A DNA stretch of 64,000 nucleotides from JBMOKU01 sp049324315 (GCA_049324315.1 JBMOKU010000039.1:1-64000); one strand, 5' to 3'; positions 16,625 to 25,218 are shown, counted from the first letter of the stretch. Notes: generated from the sequence alone by a model not told the origin. Program-made: numbers and translations.

Positions 16625-19042
16625 TTACCTCCTGTCTCGAATTAGTTTTTTGGCCACTTTCACCGCATCCACAGCATCAAAGGAATAATGAGCCCCGATG
16701 GATCTGGCGTATTCGTCTGTTACCACAGCCCCTCCCACCATGACGGGTATACGGATTTCTTTCTCCTTTAAGCTGTTCACAACATTTTTCATTTCCGGCA
16801 TGGTGGTCGTCATCAATGCGCTTAGGCCGATAATATCTGCTTTTTCCTTTTCTGCAGTTTCAATGATTCTTTGTGTTGGTACATCTTTGCCTAAATCGAT
16901 AACCCGGAAGCCATGGTTTTTCAACATAATGGCAACAATGTTCTTCCCTATGTCATGGATATCACCTTTTACGGTGGCAATCACAAAAGTACCGATCTTC
17001 TCTTGCGTCGTTTGATTTAATTCTTCTTCAAGCTCTTTAAATATCAACTCAGCAGTTTCTGCTGCCATCAACAGCTGGGGTAGAAAATAGATTCCTTGTT
17101 CAAAGTAGCTTCCTACTTCCTCCAAAGCTTTGATAACGTATTGATTGATGATCTCCATGGCAGGCATGTTCTGCTGCTTAAGTTGTTTTAATAACTCCGG
17201 CACCTTCTCTTTTGCGCCGTCTTTTATGGCTTCCAGCAGTCCTTGGACCTTTTTTACAGGTACAGCAGCAGTGGAGGGCTGCTGTTCTTTTTTGTCATTG
17301 GCCCATTGAATATACTTTTTAGCATTCATGTCTCTGCCAGTCAATACGTCACTGCTCTTTATTATAGTCCACATATTCTCATGATAAGGATTCAGAATAG
17401 GTATATCCAATCCTGCCTGCAAAGCCATGGCAAGGAAAGTTCCCGTCAAATCCGGTCTGTTTGGCAGTCCATGGGATATATTGCTGACTCCAAGGATCGT
17501 TTTGATCCCCAGTCTTTCTTTTACCATCTGCAGCGCCTTTAACGTTTCTCCCACCCACTGCTGCTGGGCACCTGCCGTCAGTGTCAATGTGTCAATGTAA
17601 ATATCCTCTTTTCGGATGCCTATCTCTAAAGCTCTGCTTACAATCTTTTCTGCAATCTTGAATCTCTCTTCCGCACGGTAAGGGATACCGCTTCCATCTA
17701 AAGTCAAACCCAACACAGCTGCCCCATATTTTTTTGCAATACCCAGTACCCGGTTGAGGCTTTCATCCTCTCCATTGGTGGAATTAAGCAGTGGTTTTCC
17801 TCTGTAAACCTTCAGTGCCGCTTCCATGGCGGCAGGATCCACCGTATCAATGGACAATGGCGTGTTCACCGTCCACTGAACAGCCGTTACAGCTTTCTCC
17901 ATCAATACTGCTTCGCTGTACCCCTCCAACTTGACACCCACATTGACATCGATGATTTGAGCCCCTGCTTCTTTTTGCTTCACAGCTTCATCGCTAAGAA
18001 TATCCATTTGATCATCTTTGATGGCCTGAGCCAAGTATTTTCTAGCTGTTGGATTGATGCACTCTCCAATAACATTGGTGGGCAGATTGTTACCGATCAT
18101 AACGATTCCCGTGCCGCTGGCTAATTTGGAAAAATGGATCTCTTTTTTAGGAACCGGTTTTAATACTCGTACTGCAGCAGCGATACGTGCCATATGCTCC
18201 GGCGTGGTACCGCAGCACCCGCCGATAATATTGGCACCTGCGGCAACAAGCTTCTCCATATAACCTGCCATTTTCTCCGGTGTTAAATCGAAGACTGATT
18301 GATTATCCACCAGCTTTGGCAGTCCGGCATTGGGCTGTGCAATGAGGTAACTGTCAGTAATTTCATACATTCTTTCCACAATTCCCGTCATCATATCAGG
18401 ACCAAAGCCACAGTTTGTTCCGATAACATCAGCACCCAATCCTTCCAATATGGTGGCGGCAGATTCAGGATCTGAACCGGTTAAGGTTCTAAGGCTGCTG
18501 TCAAAGGTCATAGAGCATATCACGGGTACATTTCCTGCATCTTTCGCAGCAATCACAGCAATCTTGGCTTCATAAATATCCGACATGGTCTCTATATTAA
18601 TCAAATCTACACCAGCACTTATCAGCGCTTTTGCCTGCTCATAAAAGGCTTGATAGGTTTCATCAAAGGTCAGCTCTCCTAAAGGGTATAGTAGTTTTCC
18701 CACCGGACCGATGTCACCGGCAACAAGACATTGATCTCTGGCTGCCTCCCGGGCAATGAATACGGCATGTTGGTTGATCTCTCTTGCGGAATCTTCCAGT
18801 CCGAATTGCGCCAGCTTGATCCTATTGGCACCAAAGGTATTGGTCTGAATGATGTCACATCCGGCATCCACATATTGTTTATGAATATCGTAAACTACCT
18901 TCTTATTCTTTAAGTTATATAATTCAGGGCATTGACCGGCTTGCATGCCCATTTTTTGAAGCATCGTACCCATTGCCCCATCGAACACCAGTATTCTCTC
19001 TTGCAGTAATCGCCTAAAATCTTTCCCCTTCAAAATTATCAC
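16625..19042 (-). CDS. metH: Cobalamin-dependent methionine synthase lacking the reactivation domain
   Basis: The 805-residue enzyme transfers a methyl group from methyl-THF to homocysteine through cobalamin. Domains in order: homocysteine/zinc barrel (about 10-295; DGAMGTML at 21-28, zinc Cys211, Cys276, Cys277), pterin-binding barrel (about 320-570; NVIGECINPTARK, DINVG-like IIDVNVG) and cobalamin domains (about 600-805). The cobalamin domain carries GDIHDIG at 693-699, with His696 as the axial ligand. Full-length E. coli-type MetH (about 1220 residues) has a C-terminal SAM-dependent reactivation domain. It is missing here and encoded by the preceding gene. The frame begins at GTG 19042 with a weak ribosome site, so the exact start is unsure. 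Confidence 0.93.
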   Translation of the reverse strand: MIILKGKDFRRLLQERILVFDGAMGTMLQKMGMQAGQCPELYNLKNKKVVYDIHKQYVDAGCDIIQTNTFGANRIKLAQFGLEDSAREINQHAVFIAREAARDQCLVAGDIGPVGKLLYPLGELTFDETYQAFYEQAKALISAGVDLINIETMSDIYEAKIAVIAAKDAGNVPVICSMTFDSSLRTLTGSDPESAATILEGLGADVIGTNCGFGPDMMTGIVERMYEITDSYLIAQPNAGLPKLVDNQSVFDLTPEKMAGYMEKLVAAGANIIGGCCGTTPEHMARIAAAVRVLKPVPKKEIHFSKLASGTGIVMIGNNLPTNVIGECINPTARKYLAQAIKDDQMDILSDEAVKQKEAGAQIIDVNVGVKLEGYSEAVLMEKAVTAVQWTVNTPLSIDTVDPAAMEAALKVYRGKPLLNSTNGEDESLNRVLGIAKKYGAAVLGLTLDGSGIPYRAEERFKIAEKIVSRALEIGIRKEDIYIDTLTLTAGAQQQWVGETLKALQMVKERLGIKTILGVSNISHGLPNRPDLTGTFLAMALQAGLDIPILNPYHENMWTIIKSSDVLTGRDMNAKKYIQWANDKKEQQPSTAAVPVKKVQGLLEAIKDGAKEKVPELLKQLKQQNMPAMEIINQYVIKALEEVGSYFEQGIYFLPQLLMAAETAELIFKELEEELNQTTQEKIGTFVIATVKGDIHDIGKNIVAIMLKNHGFRVIDLGKDVPTQRIIETAEKEKADIIGLSALMTTTMPEMKNVVNSLKEKEIRIPVMVGGAVVTDEYARSIGAHYSFDAVDAVKVAKKLIRDRR

Positions 19043-19077
19043 TCATTTCTATCAGATTTGATTCTCTATTTGATCCT

Positions 19078-19785
19078 TTATTGAAAACATTTGAATCTGC
19101 AATCCTTCATCCTGCAAGTCTGACATTTCTGCTGTTTATGATTAGAACTTTCATGGCCTGCTGCCCATCCTGTTAAAGCAGTAACGGACTTTCTTGGCAT
19201 CAATAAACAGCTTTCTGAAGCATGAAGGTCTATTTCTTCAGCACCTATCAGATGTAGAATACCAGGTTGATTCTCTAAGGTAAAATCTCCATAACCGGGG
19301 CTATAACGCATGGTAAGGTGGTAACCATTCTCTTTCGCTTGACGTGCGATATGCTCGCTCATAAGATTTGCAGCTTGTTCTGCCAAATCAGAGCCCACCG
19401 CGTCCATAATAGAAGCTTTTGTATATTCTCCCATTTGAAACAATCGCTCTACTTCACGATCGAAGGCCTCTCCGATGGTAACGCCCATAAATGTGCTATA
19501 AGCTGATCCCTCCAATAGATTTGCAATATCTTTGGAGCGGATCATCCAATCCACCCCCTTGATCGTCACCATATCTCCCGTTTTGTCCTTTATTTCCAAC
19601 GTCTGATATACCCCTTTGGGCTTGGAAATCTCCTGTGCCAGGTGAATGCATTCATCGATCATGTTGATGATTTTTTCGGGTAAAATGGTTTTGTTTTCAA
19701 CATAGCCTAAGTATCGGTAAACTTCCTTCTTGTCTGTTACCGGTTTTAACGTTATCATCTCTCTTTTCAACATAAGTACACTCAC
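19078..19785 (-). CDS. Stand-alone MetH reactivation-domain protein
   Basis: This 235-residue protein contains RYSPGYGD and SCLLMPRKSVTALTG, the SAM- and cobalamin-contact motifs of the methionine synthase activation domain. It would reductively methylate inactive cob(II)alamin on MetH using SAM and a reduced flavodoxin or ferredoxin. It lies directly upstream of the truncated metH in the same operon, completing it in trans. The C-terminus adds a Cys-rich tail (CQTCRMKDCRFKC), which could hold a metal centre or Fe-S cluster. The tail is not part of the classical domain. Assignment to the family is firm; the role of the tail is inference. Confidence 0.88.
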   Translation of the reverse strand: MSVLMLKREMITLKPVTDKKEVYRYLGYVENKTILPEKIINMIDECIHLAQEISKPKGVYQTLEIKDKTGDMVTIKGVDWMIRSKDIANLLEGSAYSTFMGVTIGEAFDREVERLFQMGEYTKASIMDAVGSDLAEQAANLMSEHIARQAKENGYHLTMRYSPGYGDFTLENQPGILHLIGAEEIDLHASESCLLMPRKSVTALTGWAAGHESSNHKQQKCQTCRMKDCRFKCFQ

Positions 19786-19791
19786 CGTCCT

Positions 19792-20514
19792 TTACGGTTC
19801 TGTCAGACATATTTTTCCCCATGCACCCATGGTATCATCTACGATAATGAGGACCCCTTCTACCCCTGTAATAGACTTTCCAAAATCAATTCCCTTTTGT
19901 ACATCGGACGGAGAACAGACGATATTTCCGATGGCGGTGGCAGCTGCATCAGCCAGCAGTGTATCTTGGGAGAGTACAACCACGGCATCAGCCTTTCCAA
20001 AGCTCAAAGAATGACCAACGGTTCCTGCCGATGTGCAAATACCCATAGGGGTGTCTTCCGGCGATATTTCCAATGCCACACGATTGGATAATACGGATTT
20101 ACCGGCATAGACCAAGATCCTGCGCTTTTTCAAGGTTTTAATAAAAATATCTCCGCCATTTTCAATCATAATTTCATCCGTTACTTTCAAAAGCTCTTTG
20201 CCAACAAATTCTGATACAGCACCGGCCACGGCAGCCATGGGTCCCACCCCCACCTTAGAAGCTGCTTCAGCCATCCTTTTCACGATCAACGGAGCATGAT
20301 CAGATACCTGAATTGGGACAAGGCTGTGATAGAATTCCTTATGCTTCTGAATATATCCCTTTAATTCTTCTCTGTAATGCAGCAGTATCTCCCTAGCTTT
20401 TGGGGAAAAATCCTGCTTTAGATAGATTTGAAGATCGGATTCATCTTCAATGATGGTATAGGGAATCAAGTCCTGTTTTTTTACATAGTCCCGGTAAAAT
20501 CTTTTTTCATACAT
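19792..20514 (-). CDS. UPF0280 family protein (ApbE-like fold)
   Basis: The 240-residue protein has features of UPF0280: VGVGPMAAVAGAVSEFVG, the ENGGDIF motif, ISPEDTPMGICTSAGTVGHS and the ADAVVVLS/ADAAATAIGN block. These resemble the flavin transferase ApbE, but a flavin-transfer role is unproved. UPF0280 genes repeatedly sit beside DUF39 and NIL-ferredoxin genes in methanogens and anaerobic bacteria, which suggests a role in homocysteine formation or sulfur transfer. Here it lies between the NIL-ferredoxin and MetH-reactivation genes, with 7- and 14-base gaps, so it is co-expressed with both. Biochemical function is unknown. Confidence 0.85.
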   Translation of the reverse strand: MYEKRFYRDYVKKQDLIPYTIIEDESDLQIYLKQDFSPKAREILLHYREELKGYIQKHKEFYHSLVPIQVSDHAPLIVKRMAEAASKVGVGPMAAVAGAVSEFVGKELLKVTDEIMIENGGDIFIKTLKKRRILVYAGKSVLSNRVALEISPEDTPMGICTSAGTVGHSLSFGKADAVVVLSQDTLLADAAATAIGNIVCSPSDVQKGIDFGKSITGVEGVLIIVDDTMGAWGKICLTEP

Positions 20515-20528
20515 CCTCTTGTCTCACC

Positions 20529-20933
20529 TCATATGGCGACTTCAATAATCCTCAAAGGACATGCTTTCACACACAAACCACATGATAAGCACTTTTCATC
20601 TTCAAACTGAATCATCCAGCTGTCTTTATTCAAATAGAGTGCATCGGCACCGCAAACCGCCGTACAGGCACCACAATGAACACAAGCTTCTTGATTTCGA
20701 ATGACTTTCTTGTCAAATAATTCCACGTTGATTCCCTGGTCTTTTACATAAGCTATGCTCTTATGAATGTTCTCTTCAGACCCCTTCAGTTCTAATAAAA
20801 GCTTTCCTTCCACATTATAATCAATGCTGGCTCTAAGTATATTGATTTCCAGATCAAAATCCTTGATCAATCTGTAGGTAACAGGCTGATCCGTCAAGTC
20901 TTTCGGGAATGTTAATAAAACTTTTACTCTCAT
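20529..20933 (-). CDS. NIL-domain 2[4Fe-4S] ferredoxin (homocysteine biosynthesis)
   Basis: Residues 1 to about 75 form a NIL domain. The C-terminal part has two CxxCxxCxxxC clusters (CVHCGACTAVC and CLSCGLCVKAC), so it should bind two [4Fe-4S] clusters. It matches the architecture of Methanosarcina MA1822, which works with a DUF39 protein to make homocysteine from aspartate semialdehyde and sulfide. Its start codon follows the DUF39 stop without a gap, indicating tight co-translation. Electron supply for reductive sulfur insertion is the likely role, inferred from the family. Confidence 0.88.
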   Translation of the reverse strand: MRVKVLLTFPKDLTDQPVTYRLIKDFDLEINILRASIDYNVEGKLLLELKGSEENIHKSIAYVKDQGINVELFDKKVIRNQEACVHCGACTAVCGADALYLNKDSWMIQFEDEKCLSCGLCVKACPLRIIEVAI

Positions 20934-22109
20934 CTATTTCTCCTCCTTCTTGCCTCTGATCTCAAGACCGTTTGGTTTTGCCACAGTTGGCAGTGGATGA
21001 ATGGGCTTCTCCACAAAGAACTTCCCTTCTTTAATCCACTGCTTTAACTCCTGTGCAATCTCTCTGGCCTTCGCCAAACTGGACAGCGGAGAGGTCTTTA
21101 TTTTCTTTCCATTGATCTCTACTGTACCGCTTCTTAATTCTTTGTAGCTAATTCTACCCAGGGTAGGTTTACTTCTCTTCGGTACGCTGTAATCAATCAC
21201 ATCCGTATATATATCCTTATTCTCAATAGCTACAGATTTCATCATATCTTCATCCAGTATAGGAATCGGTACACCAATACCCACAAACATGGAAACACCG
21301 TATTTCTCAAAAACACCCGCTCGAATGTATTTTGTATTCATCTCTTTCAAATCGCCAATGACAGCCAGCGTTCCTGCCGGGGACAAGGGTATGTCATTTT
21401 CGCCTCTGGGCTTACTTGGATTATGCTGGGTACCTTCCCAAGAAACATATCCTATTGCACCGCCTAAAAAGATCCTTGTTCCAATGCCGATGGTGCGATA
21501 ATACGGATCATTGAGCAGCGGGCTCAATTCCCCTGATGTACTGTATGTAAGATTTCCCATATTGGGCTGTAAGATCCCCATATAGGTATGGAGTACTTTT
21601 TCAGAACAGTTTACGGCAGCTGCATAGTTTTGATAAGCATTTCTAGGATTAAATAAGTAGGCTTGGTTGATATCGTCCTTTGTGATATACGTATCGATTT
21701 CTGTTCTTGGATAGCAATCAGTCCCATAGGAAGTTGCCTTCAAATGCACTTGCTTTCCATCAATCAAATCCTGGATAACATGGGCGCCGCCATACTCCAT
21801 TCCTTTATCTTCGGAAGGCTCCGTGGCGCCGATAAAGGCATCTACTGCCGCCAAACCCGCGTAGGCAGATACATTGTTTAACCACACCTTTGCCATACGG
21901 ATCGGTGGATCAGAATGTCCAAAGTTTAAAAATGCCCCGGATGAACACATTGGACCAAAGGTGGCTGTTGTCACCACGTCAATCTCTTTTGCAGCCTCTT
22001 CAATTCCCTTTTCTTTAATAATGCCAATTACTTCTTCAGCAGTGACAACTACCGCCGTTCCCTCTTTTATCCTTTGGTTGATCTCTTCATAGGATTTTTT
22101 TACAGCCAT
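20934..22109 (-). CDS. DUF39 homocysteine biosynthesis protein
   Basis: The 391-residue protein is a member of the DUF39/HcyBio family (MA1821 type): FGPMCSSGAF with Cys55, LNFGHSDPPIRM, ATSYGTDCYPR with Cys132, and a Gly-rich IFLGGAIGYV. The two Cys lie where family members have their conserved catalytic or persulfide cysteines, as far as I recall. With the NIL-ferredoxin it is thought to convert aspartate semialdehyde and a reduced sulfur donor to homocysteine, bypassing the cystathionine and O-acylhomoserine routes. It is the first gene after the SAM-I riboswitch. No C-terminal CBS domains are present, unlike some homologues. Confidence 0.88.
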   Translation of the reverse strand: MAVKKSYEEINQRIKEGTAVVVTAEEVIGIIKEKGIEEAAKEIDVVTTATFGPMCSSGAFLNFGHSDPPIRMAKVWLNNVSAYAGLAAVDAFIGATEPSEDKGMEYGGAHVIQDLIDGKQVHLKATSYGTDCYPRTEIDTYITKDDINQAYLFNPRNAYQNYAAAVNCSEKVLHTYMGILQPNMGNLTYSTSGELSPLLNDPYYRTIGIGTRIFLGGAIGYVSWEGTQHNPSKPRGENDIPLSPAGTLAVIGDLKEMNTKYIRAGVFEKYGVSMFVGIGVPIPILDEDMMKSVAIENKDIYTDVIDYSVPKRSKPTLGRISYKELRSGTVEINGKKIKTSPLSSLAKAREIAQELKQWIKEGKFFVEKPIHPLPTVAKPNGLEIRGKKEEK

Positions 22110-22198
22110 GTTTTCATTTCCCCCTCTTTTACTTAAATACCCCTTTTCACTTTAATATTTTAGCTAGCTATCGCTTTAAAGTGCAGATGTGGGCTGAT

Positions 22199-22231
22199 AA
22201 AAAAAGACTACCTTTCACGAGAAAAGTAGTC
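22199..22231 (-). terminator. SAM-I riboswitch expression-platform terminator
   Basis: On the minus strand GACTACTTTTC and GAAAGGTAGTC form an 11-pair stem with one bulged or mismatched base. It is followed by seven T, directly 3' of the aptamer and upstream of the DUF39 start. SAM binding would free it to terminate transcription. Confidence 0.8.
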
Positions 22232-22248
22232 ATCATTTCGATTATTCT

Positions 22249-22353
22249 CCTCTCATCTATCAGAAACATTGTTCTGCAGGAATTGGCACCTTGCATATTA
22301 TGCAGGTTGCCGGGCTTCATAGGGCCGGTCCCTCCACCTCTCTTGATAAGAAC
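22249..22353 (-). ncRNA. SAM-I (S-box) riboswitch aptamer
   Basis: Read on the minus strand the sequence has the S-box landmarks in order: CTTATCAAGAGAGGTGGAGGGA (positions about 22352-22331), a CCGGCCCTATGAAGCCCGGCAACC core, a small TGCATAATATGCA hairpin, AAGGTGCCAATTCC and the closing CTGATAGATGAGAGG strand of P1. The pairing P1 = CTTATCAAGAGAGG with the 3' strand is visible. It controls the methionine operon behind it and turns it off when SAM is high. Confidence 0.95.
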
Positions 22354-22384
22354 TTTGAATATTCAGTTAAAAATCATTAGTGTT

Positions 22385-22413
22385 ATTCTAATACATAATC
22401 ATTCCTACGTCAA
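22385..22413 (-). promoter_or_regulatory. Promoter of the methionine operon
   Basis: On the minus strand TTGACG (plus 22413-22408) and TAGAAT (plus 22390-22385) are separated by 17 bases. The pair lies about 30 bases upstream of the SAM-I aptamer, as expected for its transcription start. Confidence 0.8.
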
Positions 22414-22580
22414 TATAAAAAAAACATTTTTTAATTAAATATTTTTACATTCATGATAGGCCGCTAATAATTCATTTTGATTTCACCATAAGGACACATG
22501 AAATACACAAGTCTCATATATAATCAACGTTTAAAGAAAACTACAACAAATATCGAAAATTTTTTCAATTTAATTTTTAT

Positions 22581-22612
22581 TAAAGGTTCACTAAAGGTAG
22601 CGTGTTTATGAT
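22581..22612 (+). promoter_or_regulatory. Putative response-regulator box and -10 of the Asp-box gene
   Basis: TAAAGGT occurs twice with an 11-base period (22581-22587 and 22592-22598), and TATGAT (22607-22612) follows 8 bases later. No good -35 hexamer is present, the repeats taking its place. This is the arrangement used by PhoB/OmpR-type activators. The adjacent two-component system (23223-25218) is the obvious candidate. Confidence 0.5.
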
Positions 22613-22662
22613 AGTAAATGTAAGACAGCTGCTTACAAGAAAATTAGGGAGGAATCACGAAT

Positions 22663-23073
22663 ATGAAAAGTAGAATTTTATCATTAATGGACACACCAAA
22701 AAAGAAAGCGGGTGCTGTTGTTCTTTGTGGGGCGCTTCTCGTAGCAATAGGCGCTGGAACAACTTTTGCAGCAAACTCTATAACTTCCTTGCAGGTTAAA
22801 ATGGAAAACGGCATAAGAAGCTACTCCACGGACGACGGCAAGACCTGGAGCCAAAATGCCCCCGACGGTGTAGTGGCCAGTGACCAAGATGGCAAACTCA
22901 CCATCATGAATGGGATTCCACCGAAAAATGGTGAAGGACAGGGCTTGCTGGTAAAAGTGGAAAACGGCGTTACGCTTTACTCCACAGACGGTGGTAAGAC
23001 TTGGAGCGAAAAGGCTCCCGACGGCGTAACCATAGGCGAAGATGGCGCGGTAATGTTTAAAGGTAATAAATAG
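22663..23073 (+). CDS. Small exported protein with two Asp-box repeats
   Basis: The 136-residue product has a hydrophobic N-terminal segment (about residues 16-37, ending TTFAA) that serves as a signal peptide or anchor. Two near-identical units follow, each with VK(M/V)ENG and an Asp-box (STDDGKTW at 55-62; STDGGKTW at 107-114) and APDGV, spaced 52 residues apart. Asp-boxes (SxDxGxTW) are structural turns of beta-propellers such as sialidases; two are too few for a propeller. The ATG has GGGAGGAATC upstream. The gene lies just before a two-component system and has a direct-repeat promoter, so it may be its target or its sensor accessory. Function unknown. Confidence 0.75.
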   Translation: MKSRILSLMDTPKKKAGAVVLCGALLVAIGAGTTFAANSITSLQVKMENGIRSYSTDDGKTWSQNAPDGVVASDQDGKLTIMNGIPPKNGEGQGLLVKVENGVTLYSTDGGKTWSEKAPDGVTIGEDGAVMFKGNK

Positions 23074-23130
23074 ACAATTATACGACCAATCAGCGTAAAA
23101 CAACAGATCTTGTAATAAGAGAAGCAGAAA

Positions 23131-23178
23131 AGCATCCACGACATAGGGACTGGTATCAGTTCCTTTGTCGTAGATGCA
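23131..23178 (+). terminator. Long imperfect hairpin between Asp-box gene and regulator
   Basis: GCATCCACGACATAGGGACTG pairs with CAGTTCCTTTGTCGTAGATGC apart from a few mismatches, across a 4-base loop. The downstream sequence is only moderately T-rich. It may be an attenuator or processing site that lowers read-through into the two-component genes. Confidence 0.55.
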
Positions 23179-23222
23179 GCTTGTATTTATTCGTTTGAAT
23201 TCACGGATAAGGAGGCATGCAA

Positions 23223-23909
23223 ATGAGAATTTTAATGGTGGAAGATGAGAAATATATGGCAGAGGCTATCGTTCAAGTCCTTAAAAAGAATCACTATAGC
23301 GTGGATTTGGAGTATAATGGTGAAGCTGGACTGGACTGTGGGCTTTCCGGCATTTACGATATCATCATTCTTGATATCATGCTTCCAAAAATGGATGGCA
23401 TAAGTATACTTAAAGAATTGCGTCGAAACGGCATTGGAACGCCTGTTATTCTTTTAACGGCAAGGGGTGAAACAGAGAACAAGGTCCGGGGTCTTGACAG
23501 CGGTGCTGATGATTATTTGGCAAAACCATTTCACACGGACGAGCTGTTAGCTCGTTTGCGTGCATTGGGCCGCAGAAAACCGGAACTGATACATGACGGC
23601 ATACTTAGATATGGAGATATTGAGCTGAATCCCCTTACCCTTATGCTTGGTTGTAGAAGTAAGGAGATCAAACTAACCTTAAAAGAAACGCAGTTATTGG
23701 AACTGCTTATAAAAAGAAACACCATGATTATTTCAAAAGAGATTATAATTGAAAAACTATGGGGTTATGATACTGATGCCGAAGATAACCGTGTAGAAAT
23801 ACATGTATCTCTTTTACGAAAAAAATTAAATAATCTGGAATCTGACGTTTCCATCCGTACGATACGGGGTGCAGGATATATCTTAAAAACGGTAAAGGAT
23901 GGGGATTAG
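23223..23909 (+). CDS. OmpR-type response regulator of a two-component system
   Basis: The protein has 228 residues: a receiver domain with phosphoacceptor Asp51 (IILDIMLPK) and AKPFHTDEL, then a winged-helix domain ending IRTIRGAGYIL. I prefer the second ATG (23223), which is seven bases after AAGGAGG, over 23217, which is only one base from it. The adjacent kinase gene begins two bases after its stop. Regulator-kinase order and lengths are typical of OmpR/EnvZ-like pairs sensing envelope signals. The likely target is the Asp-box gene upstream. Confidence 0.9.
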   Translation: MRILMVEDEKYMAEAIVQVLKKNHYSVDLEYNGEAGLDCGLSGIYDIIILDIMLPKMDGISILKELRRNGIGTPVILLTARGETENKVRGLDSGADDYLAKPFHTDELLARLRALGRRKPELIHDGILRYGDIELNPLTLMLGCRSKEIKLTLKETQLLELLIKRNTMIISKEIIIEKLWGYDTDAEDNRVEIHVSLLRKKLNNLESDVSIRTIRGAGYILKTVKDGD

Positions 23910-23910
23910 A

Positions 23911-25218
23911 ATGTTTACAAGACTGCGCAACAAATTTCTCATTCTTAATATGTCAATCACTTCCATAGTGATGATTGCTGCGTTTGCTATCATTTATTTC
24001 ATTACTTACAGCAACATACATTCGGAAATTCAAAATAAATTGAACGCTCGGTCTGAAATGCAACTAACAATAAGAGAAACCGACTTGCCTGATGATACAG
24101 AAGATATGGAAAAAGGAGGAAGCATGCTTACTGCCCAAAATTTTTCCTCAGATGGTCCTCTTTTATTTAATATTGAGGTAGATGCGGATGGCAAGATCTT
24201 AAAGATCGACTCTTTTATTGATATGCCAGAAGAAGCTTATTATAAAGCTGCAAAAACTGCCTGGAGCAATAAAGAAGACAATTCAAAGATAACCTTAGAG
24301 GGCAGACAATGGCAATATGCTATAACCCCCATCAGTATGCATGTTATTCAAGAAAACGGACAGCAATTTGCCACCTACGGAAGCACGTTTAATATTGCAT
24401 TTTTAGATATCACGCCGTACAATAAGACGCTGTTTGAACTGCTTTCCACCTTACTTTTCGTGGGCCTAATTATGCTTTTTGCTATTTTTATTATTAGCCT
24501 TTACTTCGCCAACCGGGCAATTAAACCAATAGCCGAGACGTGGGAAAAGCAGAAACAATTTGTTGCTGATGCTTCTCATGAATTGAAAACGCCGCTTTCA
24601 ATTATAAACGCCAATTACGACGCGCTTTGGGCAAATCAGGAAGAAACCATTAAAAGTCAATTAAAATGGCTCGGCTATATAAGAATCGGAACGGATAGAA
24701 TGACCAAACTTATAGACGACCTTTTGTCTTTGGCCAAGATGGATGATGTAAATTTAGAAATAAGAAAAATGCCATTTAATATTAGCAATGTTATTCATGA
24801 CGTAATGTTGTCACTGGAAGCCGTAGTGATTGAAAAAGGTATTAAACTCTCCCAGTCGATTGAGCCGGATATCATTGTTAAAGGTGACGCAGAAAGAGTT
24901 AGACAGGTTGTTACGATTCTATTCGATAACGCTATAAAGTATACAAATGAAAATGGGCAGATTGATATATCACTAAAAAAATCAAAGCGTCACGTTATAT
25001 ATTCTATAAAAAATAGTGGAAAAGGAATACCGAAACAAGATTTGCCCAAAGTTTTTGACAGATTTTATAGAGCCGACCCCTCTAGAGCCCAGGAAATCAG
25101 CGGTTATGGTTTAGGCTTATCCATTGCGAAAACAATCATAGATAGGTTGTGCGGCGAGATACATGTCACAAGTGTTGAAAATGAATGGACAACTTTTACT
25201 TTTACACTTGGATTGTAA
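23911..25218 (+). CDS. Membrane sensor histidine kinase
   Basis: The 435-residue kinase has two membrane segments (about residues 8-32 and 173-200) that enclose a roughly 140-residue extracytoplasmic sensor region rich in acidic residues. There is no obvious HAMP domain. The cytoplasmic part carries the H-box FVADASHELKTPLS (His223), an N-box with DNAIKYT, and the G-boxes in GKGIPKQD and GYGLGLSIAK. It pairs with the preceding regulator. The ATG at 23911 directly follows the regulator stop; an in-frame ATG at 23899 overlaps it but has a worse ribosome site position. Confidence 0.9.
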   Translation: MFTRLRNKFLILNMSITSIVMIAAFAIIYFITYSNIHSEIQNKLNARSEMQLTIRETDLPDDTEDMEKGGSMLTAQNFSSDGPLLFNIEVDADGKILKIDSFIDMPEEAYYKAAKTAWSNKEDNSKITLEGRQWQYAITPISMHVIQENGQQFATYGSTFNIAFLDITPYNKTLFELLSTLLFVGLIMLFAIFIISLYFANRAIKPIAETWEKQKQFVADASHELKTPLSIINANYDALWANQEETIKSQLKWLGYIRIGTDRMTKLIDDLLSLAKMDDVNLEIRKMPFNISNVIHDVMLSLEAVVIEKGIKLSQSIEPDIIVKGDAERVRQVVTILFDNAIKYTNENGQIDISLKKSKRHVIYSIKNSGKGIPKQDLPKVFDRFYRADPSRAQEISGYGLGLSIAKTIIDRLCGEIHVTSVENEWTTFTFTLGL

